This document shows positions 45,595 through 54,323 of a stretch of 64,000 nt of DNA, piece by piece (position 1 is the first letter of the stretch; the number at the start of each line of letters is the position of its first letter). Position numbers and translations under genes: made by a program. This DNA is from Sorangium aterium. Lineage in GTDB: Bacteria; Myxococcota_A; Polyangia; Polyangiales; Polyangiaceae. The stretch spans positions 930,001 through 994,000 of the forward strand of contig NZ_JAQNDK010000001.1 of assembly GCF_028368935.1 (NCBI RefSeq), written 5' to 3'. The notes beneath the pieces are model-generated. The model saw only the letters and a program-made list of their open reading frames with translations, was not told the DNA's origin and made no database searches.

Positions 45595-46760
45595 ACGATC
45601 TGATCGAAAAGACGTGGCAGAGCCATGTCTTCGGCGATTCCTACCCGACCGCCGTCGGCCCTCGCGCGCTCTCCGAGAGGATGCGGGCCGTTTACTCGTG
45701 TTTTGTCGAGAGGTTCCGCCCGATCGTCCAGGAAGCCTTACCCGACCTGGATCCGGAGCACGTCGAGCGCCTCGTGCGCCAGATCGGCCCCAAGGCGACC
45801 GCGTTCTGCGCCGCGATCGCGATCGAAATCGAGAATGTCGAGCGCCTCGCCGCGGTCTCCATCGTATTTGGACTCCTCTACCTTCTCGATGGCCTGATGG
45901 ATGACGGGGACCTGGCGATCGTCGCCGCAACGCACCGGTTCATCGAGGTTCACGCGCCGCGCCTGCACATTGCTGCAGCGAACGACACGAAGCAGCTGGC
46001 GTCCGCCGTACTCCTGAGCGAGCTCGAGGCGGCCAGAGCGCCGCGCCCCGATCCTGCCCTCGTCGCTGCGCGCGCTCGACCCCTGGAGGAGGTGGCGCGC
46101 CTGCTGCGTCGCCTGAGCCCTGAGGACGCAGGCGCGCTCATCGAATCGCCTGTCGCCGGCTTTCTGAGCCATGGCTCCGCCATGCGGCAGCTCAGCCAGC
46201 GATACGTCGAGCGCGAAGAGGGCGCGTTCTGGGACGATCACGCCGACGATTTCGTCGCGCATGCGATCGGGAGCATTCAGACGGCCGGGACGGTCGCCGT
46301 CGTCTATAGCCTCTACCGGAGCGCGAGCCCCGAGCTCCCCACGATCGGACAGGTGCTGGCCGCCCCGGCGGTCAGGCGCGTGTGCGAGCGATTCGCCGAC
46401 GCGGCTTCGCGCATCTTCGACGACGTGGGAGATCAGGACGTCGATCGACGCTCGGGCTCCCGGGGCCGGTTCGATCTCAACCTCTTCAACCATCCGAACA
46501 GAAGGCTCGTCGAGGCAACCATGCGGTTCGTCGGCGTCGATGACGAGGACATCATCGCGGCGACGCTGCGCGACCTCGCCGCCGACGACAGCGCCGGGGA
46601 TGGCCGCGTCGTCGAGCGATTCGTCGACGTCGTGCGCGGCGGCGTGGCGAGCTTGCCGGCGGAGCGCTGGCGCGACGCGGGCGTGTTCCTGATGCTCCTC
46701 AAGAGGATCATCGAGTCGGGATACGTCAACACGCTGGGGGACGCCGCGCTCGCGGAGTGA
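45582..46760 (+). CDS. Isoprenoid synthase-fold protein (class I terpene synthase or prenyl synthase-like)
   Basis: An all-helical protein of 392 residues. Two metal-binding signatures are placed as in the type I isoprenoid synthase fold: D103-GLM-D107-D-G-D110 in LLYLLDGLMDDGDL, and D280-D-VG-D284-QDV-D288 in RIFDDVGDQDVD. The second has the spacing of the class I NSE triad but also resembles a prenyl-synthase second Asp-rich motif (followed by FDLNLF and Pro). It could be the class I synthase acting on the cyclase product, or make the prenyl diphosphate. The ATG overlaps the cyclase stop by 13 bases, so the two are translationally coupled. Confidence 0.7.
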   Translation: MGKLDDLIEKTWQSHVFGDSYPTAVGPRALSERMRAVYSCFVERFRPIVQEALPDLDPEHVERLVRQIGPKATAFCAAIAIEIENVERLAAVSIVFGLLYLLDGLMDDGDLAIVAATHRFIEVHAPRLHIAAANDTKQLASAVLLSELEAARAPRPDPALVAARARPLEEVARLLRRLSPEDAGALIESPVAGFLSHGSAMRQLSQRYVEREEGAFWDDHADDFVAHAIGSIQTAGTVAVVYSLYRSASPELPTIGQVLAAPAVRRVCERFADAASRIFDDVGDQDVDRRSGSRGRFDLNLFNHPNRRLVEATMRFVGVDDEDIIAATLRDLAADDSAGDGRVVERFVDVVRGGVASLPAERWRDAGVFLMLLKRIIESGYVNTLGDAALAE

Positions 46761-46888
46761 CGCCGGGGCGGCGGGCGCGCTGGGCGCCCAGGCGCTCTGC
46801 TCTTTGCCGGTGTGCTCGATTCGCCCGTCGCTCACGCGCTCGCCGCCCCCTGGCGCGCGCGCGCCGGATCGCCGATCCTCCCTGCCCC

Positions 46889-47056
46889 ATGCCAGCCCCC
46901 ACGATCGTCCTGCTGACCGGCGGCGCCGACAGCACAACGTTGCTCCACGTCGTGAACGCGCGGGCGGCCGTCGTCCCGGCGTTCGTCGCTGGCGGCGTGC
47001 CGGAGAGCCCCGGGTTCTACCTTCACGACGCCCAGGGGTCCGACGAGGGCTCGTGA
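46889..47056 (+). pseudogene. QueC-like PP-loop ATPase fragment (55 codons)
   Basis: The frame begins PAPTIVLLTGGADSTTLLHVV, which matches the first strand and PP-loop (SGGxDSTT) of QueC-type adenylyl-transferring enzymes. It then runs AAVVPAFVAGG and stops after about 55 residues; the rest of the roughly 220-residue family is missing. The stop overlaps the start of the TPR gene (GTGA). It may be a decayed gene or a short coupled leader. Confidence 0.45.
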
Positions 47057-48189
47057 GCGCCTCCCCCGCGTCCGCCCCTCGCGCGGCGCGGCCGGCCCGG
47101 GGACAGGCCGCCGCGGGCGCCCGCGCCCTCCGCGAGCGCGCCCTCTGTCATCTCTCCATGGGCATGCTCGGCGAGGCCCGCTCGGATGCGGGCGAGGCGC
47201 TCGCGCTCGTCGAGCGGGAGCTCGGGCCCGCCGACCCGGAGGCAGCGGGCGCGCTGCTCGTGCTCTGGCGGATCGCGGCGGCGTCCGGCGACCCTCCCGC
47301 CGCCGAGGCGCACGCGCGCCGCGCCGTCCTCGCGCTCGCGCGGGCGCGGCGGGGCGGCGAGATCAAGCGGCTCCGCGTCCACGCATGGCTCGCCCTGGCC
47401 GCGACCGCGCGGCTCCAGGGCCGCTACGCAGACGCGGCGGCGCGCGCCCGCCGCGCGCTCCGGCTGGCCGAGGCCGCCTTCGGCACTCGCGACGTCGAGG
47501 TCGCCGCCTGCCTCAACGAGCTGGCGATGAGCTGCAAGTACCGCGCGCGCTTCGCCGAGGGGGCGCGGCTCTACCGCCGGGCGATCCGCGTCCTCGAGCG
47601 GGCCCACGGACCGGATCACCCCGATCTCGCGCCGCTGCTCCACAACCTCGGCGGGCTCGAGCACGCTCGCGGCCGGGCGGCCCGCGGAGAGCCGTTCGCG
47701 CGCCGCTCGGTCGCGCTGCGGGAGGCGGCGCTCGGACCCGAGCACCCGCTCGTCGCCGAGGACGCGGCCGCGCTCGCGGCCATCCTCGACGCGCAGGGCA
47801 AGCGCAGCGAGGCGGCGGCGCTCTACCGGCGCGCGCTCGCCATCTTCGAGCGCGCGTACGGCCCCGCGCACCACGAGGTCGCCTTCACCACGAGCAACCT
47901 CGCCGCCCTGCTCTGCGCCGAGGGCGAGCTCGACGCCGCAGCGCGCCTGTTCCGCAAGGCGATCGGGACGATGGAGGGGCTCCTCGGCCCGACCCACCCC
48001 GACCTGGCGATGGCGCTCAACAACCTCGGTGTGCTGCGCCTCCGGCAGGGCAGGCGAGCGTCGGCGCGCCGGCTGCTGGAGCGGGCGCTCTCCATCTACA
48101 TGGCGACGCTCGGCCCGGGCCACCCGACGACCGCGGCCTGCCGGGAGAACCTGGCGGAGGCGGGTCCTGCCGGCTCGATCGTGGCCTGA
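47053..48189 (+). CDS. Tetratricopeptide-repeat protein (kinesin-light-chain type)
   Basis: A protein of 378 residues made of about eight 42-residue TPR units of the kinesin-light-chain type, with HP(D/L)xA turns (GPDHPDLAPLLHNLGG, GPTHPDLAMALNNLGV and others). No signal peptide or membrane segment, so probably a cytoplasmic protein-binding scaffold. The GTG at 47053 overlaps the stop of the QueC-like fragment by four bases and fits the composition change. In-frame codons upstream of it look non-coding. Confidence 0.85.
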   Translation: MSASPASAPRAARPARGQAAAGARALRERALCHLSMGMLGEARSDAGEALALVERELGPADPEAAGALLVLWRIAAASGDPPAAEAHARRAVLALARARRGGEIKRLRVHAWLALAATARLQGRYADAAARARRALRLAEAAFGTRDVEVAACLNELAMSCKYRARFAEGARLYRRAIRVLERAHGPDHPDLAPLLHNLGGLEHARGRAARGEPFARRSVALREAALGPEHPLVAEDAAALAAILDAQGKRSEAAALYRRALAIFERAYGPAHHEVAFTTSNLAALLCAEGELDAAARLFRKAIGTMEGLLGPTHPDLAMALNNLGVLRLRQGRRASARRLLERALSIYMATLGPGHPTTAACRENLAEAGPAGSIVA

Positions 48190-48270
48190 GGAGGCACCAC
48201 GCCGCGCGGTCGCCGCGGCTCGAAGCGTGGCGCGTCGCTGGCTCTGGCCCGCGGCGCCGCGCGCCGTGGG

Positions 48271-48807
48271 TCACCGCGCGCGCCGGGTCGAGCGCGCGGC
48301 GCCGGTCGTCCGCGCCTGCCGCGTCGCCTTGCGCCCGGCCTTCGGCTTCGCGCCGCCGGCCCGGAGGAGCGTGCCGTTGTGGTTGACGCCGATGGGGACG
48401 ACGGCGCTCAGATCGCTGGTGGCCGACGGTGAGGACGACCCGCCGCACGTGATGCCGAACGTCGCGGTATACGTCCCCGGCGACCCTGGCGCGGTGAAGG
48501 ACACGCTGACGTTCCGCTGGCCTTTGAAGGAGGCCGGGCAGCTCGAGACGCCGAAGTGCTGGCTCGAGACGCTGCACTGGCAACCCGTCAGCGTCACCCC
48601 TTGGCTGTCCACGGTGACCGTACGCCAGGCCGTCGTCTGCGCCTGGACTTGCCCGAAGTCACGGAGCGCCGGGCTGGACGCCAGCGCCTGCTCTGCCTCG
48701 CCGAGGGTGTCTTCTCCTCCCTCGTTCTCGAGGCTCTCCACCACGCAGCCCGCGGTTCCCAGGCTTGCGAGCAGCAGTGTCCCGACCATCACACATGATT
48801 GTTTCAT
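48271..48807 (-). CDS. Small lipoprotein with beta-sandwich-like domain
   Basis: A protein of 178 residues. The lipobox is LGTAGC; a short acidic linker follows, then about 100 residues with a beta pattern (FGQVQAQTTAWRTVTVDSQG, SVSFTAPGSPGTYTATFGITC) like the HYDIN/choice-of-anchor Ig folds. Four cysteines may pair. The tail is strongly basic (KPKAGRKATRQ onward). GGAGG lies five bases before the ATG. Probably an outer-membrane or surface protein of unknown role. A palindrome array lies 270 bases upstream. Confidence 0.7.
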   Translation of the reverse strand: MKQSCVMVGTLLLASLGTAGCVVESLENEGGEDTLGEAEQALASSPALRDFGQVQAQTTAWRTVTVDSQGVTLTGCQCSVSSQHFGVSSCPASFKGQRNVSVSFTAPGSPGTYTATFGITCGGSSSPSATSDLSAVVPIGVNHNGTLLRAGGAKPKAGRKATRQARTTGAARSTRRAR

Positions 48808-49074
48808 AAAACCTCCGTCGCTGGACTCCACACAGGACGAGCGGCGCCCCGAAGCGACGACCAAGGCGGCGATCGCCGCCAGGCCTGGCCTCAGGGCCTC
48901 TCGCGGAGCCGCCTCAGCAACCGGCACGCCAGCGCCCGGGAAACCACGGCCCCGCCGCTGCGGCAGCTCGATGTGGATCTCCGTGGCCCGAGCGGGCGGC
49001 GGATCCTGCCGAATCGGGCCCATTCGTCCGACGCAGTGGAGCGCGGAGCCCAACCGCATCTCCGATGGGCGACC

Positions 49075-49128
49075 GTGACATGTCACGCCGCGACCGTGAC
49101 ATGTCACGCCGCGATCGTGACATGTCAC
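49075..49128. promoter_or_regulatory. Three GTGACATGTCAC palindromes at 21-base spacing
   Basis: Perfect 12-base palindromes at 49075, 49096 and 49117, with a degenerate half copy at 49138. The 21-base period is two helical turns, which would put bound dimers on one face of the DNA. They lie in the 439-base gap 48808-49246, upstream of the lipoprotein gene and after the HPP gene. No other gene is supported there. Confidence 0.6.
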
Positions 49129-49246
49129 GCCGCGGCCGTGACACCGCGGACAGGCGCGGCGCGACGCGCGACGAGGTGCCCTGATGCCATGGAGCGACGA
49201 CGCGAGTCGCCCGTCCTCGGCCGCCCGGCGACGGGAGGTCCTTGGG

Positions 49247-49951
49247 TCAAGGAGGCGGCGGCGGATCCTGCTCCGGGCGCGCCTGCCGCGGGGCCCACAG
49301 CGGGTAGTCGACGCCGGCGAGGCGATTGATGACGATGGCCTGGAGCGTGAGCAGGACGACCCCGCCGAGGAGCACGAGGAGCATCGGAGGCCGGGACAGG
49401 ATGCCCAGCGAGACGATGAGGGTCGTCGCGCCCGCGGGAGGGTGTGGCGCGCGGGCGAGCACCATGAGGCCGGCCGTGAGCCCCAGCGAGAGCGCCGCGG
49501 CGATGGCGCGCGCGAGGGTCACGCCGGTCGCGGTCGCCGGACCTGCGTGCGTGAGCCCGGTGATGAGCAGGCTCATGTACGCGACCGCGATGCCGATGCT
49601 GTGCCCGAGGATGGTGGTGCGCGGCGCGGCCGACGCCGCCGTTGGAGTGTAAAAGAACAGGAAGGCCGTTGGCCCGAGCGACGGAAAGACGAAGGGCGAC
49701 TTCGTCACCACGGCGAGGGCTGCCATCAGGCCGATGCTCACGAACCCGTTCACGCAGCTGAAGACCGCGAGCACCGGTATCTTCGAGTAACGCTGGAGGA
49801 GCCACGGGAGCCTGAGGCGCGTGAAGATGCCGCGCACGACGTCCGTCATCTCGCCGCCGAGCGGGTGCCGCGGCGAGATCGGACCGTAGCCGCGCCCGCT
49901 TCCCCACGGCTCCGCCGCCGCGGGGGTCGATTGCCTGTCTCTCTCTGCCAT
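49247..49951 (-). CDS. HPP family integral membrane protein
   Basis: A protein of 234 residues. A hydrophilic N-terminus (about 55 residues) precedes four to five membrane segments. The name-giving motif is HPPAGATTLIVSLG; PSLGPTAFLFF in the second segment is also conserved. HPP proteins have been linked to nitrite transport in plastids and cyanobacteria, but the substrate here is unknown. A purine-rich AAGGAACGAAGG precedes the ATG. Confidence 0.9.
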   Translation of the reverse strand: MAERDRQSTPAAAEPWGSGRGYGPISPRHPLGGEMTDVVRGIFTRLRLPWLLQRYSKIPVLAVFSCVNGFVSIGLMAALAVVTKSPFVFPSLGPTAFLFFYTPTAASAAPRTTILGHSIGIAVAYMSLLITGLTHAGPATATGVTLARAIAAALSLGLTAGLMVLARAPHPPAGATTLIVSLGILSRPPMLLVLLGGVVLLTLQAIVINRLAGVDYPLWAPRQARPEQDPPPPP

Positions 49952-50223
49952 CCTTCGTTCCTTGCGAGCTGGCTGCGCCTGGGCGCGCCCGCTTCCGCGG
50001 GAGCTCGCTCGCCGGCGGGCGCAACGGCCAGCTCACCACGATTCTACCCCGGGCTCCGCCAGATGGATCGGGGATCTCGCCCGACGCGCTCGGGCCCGCC
50101 GGGCAGCGCGCCTGCGCGCGGAGCTCGCGACCGATGGCGCGGCCCGTCGGGCGATCGACACGACCCCTCCACGCTCGAGACGACCGTCCCACGCTGGTCG
50201 GTGACCGCGCCTCCCCGGGCAGG

Positions 50224-50940
50224 TCAGAACTTCTCCTCCGACGGGCGCACGTCGATCTCGAGGGTCCAGGCGCTCGGCGCCTGGGCGTGGAGCTGGAAGT
50301 AGGTCTCTGCCAGCGCCTCCGGCGATAGCAGGGTGGCGGCCGTCCTCCCGGGCATCATGGCGCGGACCCGCGGGGTGTCGATCAGCCCGTCGATGACGAC
50401 GTGCGCCACGTGGATGCCGCGCGGGCCGAGCTCGCGCGCGAGCGACTGCGCGAGGGCGCGCAGGCCGGCTTTGCCGACGGCGAGGGCCGCGAAGCGGGCT
50501 CCGCCGCGGAGCGAGGCGGTGGCGCCCGTGAAGAGGATCGTCCCTCGGCCGCGCTGGAGCATGCCGGGCAGCGCCGCCTGCGCGCTCAGGAAGCCGCCGA
50601 GGCAGTTGATCTTCCAGTCGTCCTCGAGCTCTCGCGGCGTGAGCTCCAGCGCGCCGGCCACGCGGAACACGCTGGCGTTGTAGATCAGCACCTCGACCGG
50701 CCCGAGCGACTCCTCCACGCGCGCGAAGGCCGCCGCGACGGAGGCCGCGTCGGTGGCGTCCCCCGGGACGCTCAAGGCGCGCCCTCCGGCGCCCTCGATC
50801 TCCCGCTGCACCGCCTCACACGCGGCGGCCGTCCGGGCCATGAGGCCGACGGAGAACCCCTCGCGCGCGAAGCGCCTCGACACCGCGGCCCCGAGTCCTG
50901 GGCCGACGCCGACGACGACCGTTGCCTTGTTCGAGCTCAT
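50224..50940 (-). CDS. Short-chain dehydrogenase/reductase lacking the catalytic Tyr
   Basis: A protein of 238 residues with an SDR Rossmann fold. The cofactor motif is GVGPGLGAAV, the NNAG-type block is IYNASVF, and the Ser region is FTGATASL. In the YxxxK position the sequence is LAVGK, so Lys is kept but Tyr is replaced by Leu. Close families with F in this place exist. It may be a poor oxidoreductase or have another role. The helix LARELGPRGIHVAHVVIDG is characteristic of this subgroup. Confidence 0.88.
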   Translation of the reverse strand: MSSNKATVVVGVGPGLGAAVSRRFAREGFSVGLMARTAAACEAVQREIEGAGGRALSVPGDATDAASVAAAFARVEESLGPVEVLIYNASVFRVAGALELTPRELEDDWKINCLGGFLSAQAALPGMLQRGRGTILFTGATASLRGGARFAALAVGKAGLRALAQSLARELGPRGIHVAHVVIDGLIDTPRVRAMMPGRTAATLLSPEALAETYFQLHAQAPSAWTLEIDVRPSEEKF

Positions 50941-51051
50941 GAACGCACACCTCCCGCCGGCCCTCGCGCCGGCGAACCGCGGCAGCGTAGCCCGTCCTGG
51001 CCCGCGCGAACGACACGAGCCGACCGAGCCCGTCCCCGGCTCGTTCTGCGG

Positions 51052-51489
51052 TCAGCCCCCCGGAGAGCTGCGGGGCCCCGGCGCATCCCTCCACTGCCGC
51101 ACGAAGAACGGCCACGCGTCGTGGAGGTACAGGCCGAAGGGGATCCACCAGACGAGATCGTTCGTCAAGCAGAGCACGGCGGACCGAGGCGGCCACTGCC
51201 CGGTGGCGAGCAGCGCCGCGAGGCCGATCGGCCCGAGCACCTTGCCGAGCAGACCGACGCCCGCAAGGAGGAAGCCGCGCTCGGGCGCGCGAGCGACCTC
51301 CGCGTAAAGGAGGGCGTACACCCCGACGACCATCCCCAGACAGGCGAAGATCGGCGGGTGATTGAGGGGTTCCATCCCCGCGAAGCGGAAGAGCCATTGC
51401 GGGTCAACGGCGGCGTAGAGCCCCCAGCAAGCGTTGTAGAGGGCAGCCAGCGCGAAGACGGCGCGGTGCAGGCGGCGGCGGGGGATCAT
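51052..51489 (-). CDS. Small four-helix membrane protein
   Basis: A protein of 145 residues with four predicted membrane segments (about 8-30, 43-63, 72-94, 105-125). No conserved family is recognised. Short motifs such as YNACWGLYAAVDP and DLVWWIPFGLYL recur in bacterial membrane proteins of unknown role. The gene lies just downstream of epsC on the same strand, 107 bases apart, and may belong to that transcription unit. Confidence 0.65.
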   Translation of the reverse strand: MIPRRRLHRAVFALAALYNACWGLYAAVDPQWLFRFAGMEPLNHPPIFACLGMVVGVYALLYAEVARAPERGFLLAGVGLLGKVLGPIGLAALLATGQWPPRSAVLCLTNDLVWWIPFGLYLHDAWPFFVRQWRDAPGPRSSPGG

Positions 51490-51596
51490 CGCGGGGCGAC
51501 CTCGGCGGACGCCCGGCGCTCATACACCGCGCGGGCGCCGGGGACGAGCCGGATCTCGCCCGCGCCGAGCGCGCCGGGACGACGCGCTCGGACCTC

Positions 51597-52562
51597 TCAG
51601 ATGCCGCCGCCGTCCTCGAAGACGTCGCTCCGCACCTGGGCCTGGCTGATACGGCTGTTCGCCGGGACGCTGCGCGTGAGCCACACGTTGCCGCCGATGC
51701 TCGATCCTCGGCCGATGGTGATGCGCCCGAGGATCGTCGCGCCGGCATACACCACCACGTGGTCCTCGACGATGGGGTGGCGGTCGATCCCCTTGATGGG
51801 GTTCCCGCTCGCGTCGCGCGGGAAGCTCTTCGCGCCGAGGGTGACGCCCTGGTACAGGCGCACGCGCTCGCCGATACGGGACGTCTCCCCGATGACGACG
51901 CCCGTCCCGTGATCGATGAAGAAGCTCGCCCCGATCTCGGCGCCGGGGTGGATGTCGATGCCGGTGTCGGCGTGCGCGATCTCCGCGAGGATCCGCGGGA
52001 TGAGCGGCACGCCGAGCGTGTAGAGCAGGTGCGCGATCCGGTGGTGCATGATCGCGGTGATGCCCGGATAGCAGAACACCGCCTCGTCGATGCTCGTCGC
52101 CGCCGGATCCCCCTCGAACGCCGCGCGCACGTCGGTCTCGAGCAGCTCCTGCACCGCGGGGAGGCCCGCGGCGAAGTCGCGCACGATCTCGGCCGCGCGG
52201 CCCTCGCGGCGCGCGGCCTCGCGGGCGTCGAGCTCCCTCGGGAAGCCAAGGCCCCTCCGGACCTGCTCGTGGAGCGCGAGCAGCGCCGCGTCGAGCGTGT
52301 GCCCGACGAAGTAGTCCGTCCCCTCCTCGGTGAGATCGGCGGGCCCGAAGTGCGCCGGGAAGAACACCGCGCGCAGATCGCGCGCGATGCCGACGAGCAC
52401 CTCGCGCGACGGCAGCGCCTGCCGCCCGAGCTTCTGGCGCGCGCCGTCGATCCCCCGGCCGGCGGCGCGCAGCTCCGCGACCACCGAGCCGAGCGCCCAG
52501 GACGCGCCGGACACGGCGGGCGCGGCGGGCGCGCGGAAAACCCCGTGATCGGCCTCGCTCAT
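51597..52562 (-). CDS. epsC: Serine O-acetyltransferase (EpsC/SrpH type)
   Basis: A protein of 321 residues that makes O-acetylserine from serine and acetyl-CoA, the first step of cysteine synthesis. An N-terminal helical domain of about 170 residues precedes the left-handed beta-helix (hexapeptide repeats). The active-site His occurs in [18 protein letters not shown], and [12 protein letters not shown] is typical. It lacks the C-terminal Ile peptide of E. coli CysE in its standard form but ends in Gly-Ile, so binding to CysK is possible. Its ATG overlaps the cysK stop by four bases (ATGA). The homologue srpH lies beside srpI encapsulin genes in cyanobacteria. Confidence 0.93.
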   Translation of the reverse strand: MSEADHGVFRAPAAPAVSGASWALGSVVAELRAAGRGIDGARQKLGRQALPSREVLVGIARDLRAVFFPAHFGPADLTEEGTDYFVGHTLDAALLALHEQVRRGLGFPRELDAREAARREGRAAEIVRDFAAGLPAVQELLETDVRAAFEGDPAATSIDEAVFCYPGITAIMHHRIAHLLYTLGVPLIPRILAEIAHADTGIDIHPGAEIGASFFIDHGTGVVIGETSRIGERVRLYQGVTLGAKSFPRDASGNPIKGIDRHPIVEDHVVVYAGATILGRITIGRGSSIGGNVWLTRSVPANSRISQAQVRSDVFEDGGGI

Positions 52563-53548
52563 GTCGCGAGCCCCTTCTCGTCGAAGAGCCCCTCGAAGAG
52601 GGCCGTGCTCAGGTAGCGCTCACCCGAGTCGGGGAGGATGACCACGATCGTCTTGCCCTCATTCTCCTTGCGCTTCGCGATCCGCGCCGCGACCGCCACC
52701 GCCGCGCCGGACGAGATCCCCGAGAGGATGCCCTCCTCGCGCGTCAGCCGCCGCGCGTAGGCGATCGCCTCCTCGTTGGTCACCTGCTCGATCTGATCGA
52801 CGATCGACAGATCGAGCACGTCGGGCACGAAGCCCGCGCCGATCCCCTGGATCTTGTGCGGCCCCGGCTTGAGCGGCTCCCCGGCGCGCGTCTGCGTGAG
52901 CACCGGGCTGTGCGTGGGCTCGACCGCGACGGACGTGATCGCCTTGCCCTTCTGGTGCTTGATGAAGCGCGAAACGCCGGTGATCGTGCCCCCGGTCCCG
53001 ACGCCGGACACGAGGATGTCGACCTTCCCGGCCGTGTCGTCCCAGATCTCCGGGCCCGTCGTCCGCTCGTGGATCGCGGCGTTCGCCGGGTTCTTGAACT
53101 GCTGCAGGAGCACGTACCGGCTCGGGTTCGACGCGACGATCTCCTCCGCCTTCGCGATGGCGCCGCTCATCCCCCGGGGCCCCTCGGTGAGCACCAGCTT
53201 CGCGCCATAACCCACGAGGAGCTTGCGGCGCTCGATGCTCATCGTCTCGGGCATGGTCAGCGTGAGCGGATAGCCGCGCGCCGCCGCGACGAAGGCCAGC
53301 GCGATGCCCGTGTTGCCGCTCGTCGGCTCGACGATCTCCTTGCCCGGACCGAGGAGCCCCCGCTTCTCGGCGTCCCACACGAGCGCCGCGCCGAGGCGGC
53401 ACTTCACGGAATACGCCGGATTGCGCCCCTCGATCTTCGCGAGCACGAGCGCGCCCGCGCCCTCGACGACGCGACGGAGGCGCACGAGCGGCGTGCGGCC
53501 GATGGATTCTGCGTTGTCTTCGAACCAGCCGCGTGTGACGTTCGACAT
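52559..53548 (-). CDS. cysK: Cysteine synthase A (O-acetylserine sulfhydrylase)
   Basis: A PLP enzyme of 329 residues that makes cysteine from O-acetylserine and sulfide. The PLP Lys is K49 in [13 protein letters not shown], as in Cys[20 protein letters not shown] binds the substrate carboxylate, and the phosphate loop is [11 protein letters not shown]; the late Ser block is [13 protein letters not shown] precedes ATG 53548; the longer frame start is not needed. It is the first gene of a cysK-epsC operon running away from the encapsulin gene. Confidence 0.95.
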   Translation of the reverse strand: MSNVTRGWFEDNAESIGRTPLVRLRRVVEGAGALVLAKIEGRNPAYSVKCRLGAALVWDAEKRGLLGPGKEIVEPTSGNTGIALAFVAAARGYPLTLTMPETMSIERRKLLVGYGAKLVLTEGPRGMSGAIAKAEEIVASNPSRYVLLQQFKNPANAAIHERTTGPEIWDDTAGKVDILVSGVGTGGTITGVSRFIKHQKGKAITSVAVEPTHSPVLTQTRAGEPLKPGPHKIQGIGAGFVPDVLDLSIVDQIEQVTNEEAIAYARRLTREEGILSGISSGAAVAVAARIAKRKENEGKTIVVILPDSGERYLSTALFEGLFDEKGLAT

Positions 53549-53939
53549 GGGCCCTCTGGGGTGCGACGGCATGCCTCCGCGTCCTCGAGGTCGGAGGACG
53601 TCGAGCGGGAAGCGAACGCCGCGCTTGATTACCAGCGGATGTTCATCTAACATAACGGACAAAAGCCGCCAAGCACTTTGTGCCCCGCCGCCGCGGTCTC
53701 CGCTCAGTGATCGTGGCGCGTCGTGACGCGCCGTGACGCGTCGATGGCACGGGACCGGCGCTCCATCACCTCACTCCTTATCTCTTCATGTCTGACGGTG
53801 TCGCAACGACGCCGTAACGTCGCCGCAACGCCCTTGCGCCTTGACTTCGAACGATGTCCGCCGGTGTCAGCCTCCACCACGGCACGCGCGGTTGCGCTCC
53901 ACCATCGTGGAAGGAAAATCCGCTTTATAGGAGTCCGAC
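53549..53939. promoter_or_regulatory. Divergent control region, cysK versus encapsulin
   Basis: The 391-base gap between the cysK and encapsulin-side starts should hold promoters in both directions. The right end is AT-richer (GGAAAATCCGCTTTATAGG) and ends in AGGAG at 53929-53933. A TTGACT at 53840 could be a -35 element, but no convincing -10 follows at the right distance. No operator palindrome was found. Confidence 0.4.
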
Positions 53940-54323
53940 ATGGTGGAAATTACATCTGCTTTACAGGAGGAAAGCGTCCAGGGCGTCACCAGCGCCATTG
54001 CGGCAGCCTGGGAAGAAGTTGTAGTACTGGCTCAGCTTTGGCGAAGACACCCTCCCAACTCGTCAAAGTTCGAGGAAAAGCCCTGCCATGACGAACCACG
54101 AAAGCCATTTGCTTGGCGAGCGCGCCGCAAGGCAACACGCCAACACGAGCAAGACTCCGCCCCAGTGGGCCGGTGCCACCCCGCGTTGGCTCGTGCAGCT
54201 GCTCCCCTGGACGCCCGTCGAAGCAGGCGTGTACCGCCTCAACCGGGTCACCGATACCGATTTCGCGGTCGATTGCAGCCCGGAGGACGCCGCCGAGCTG
54301 CCCACGGCGCGCATCCACTATGA
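53940..54323 (+). CDS. Candidate small ORF overlapping the encapsulin start
   Basis: An ATG with an excellent ribosome site (AGGAG, six bases) opens a frame VEITSALQEESVQGVTSAIAAAW and so on, in a different frame from the shell gene. It runs about 49 codons before the encapsulin ATG and then continues 78 more inside it as low-quality basic sequence. The first part is not obviously GC-biased coding sequence. It may be a regulatory leader, a coupled small protein, or a frameshifted relic. No family was recognised. Confidence 0.3.
   Translation: MVEITSALQEESVQGVTSAIAAAWEEVVVLAQLWRRHPPNSSKFEEKPCHDEPRKPFAWRARRKATRQHEQDSAPVGRCHPALARAAAPLDARRSRRVPPQPGHRYRFRGRLQPGGRRRAAHGAHPL

Noticed and set aside
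49075-49149. Palindrome array as a CRISPR
   Set aside because: The repeats are 12 bases with 9-base near-identical spacers, so spacers are not unique. Not a CRISPR array.
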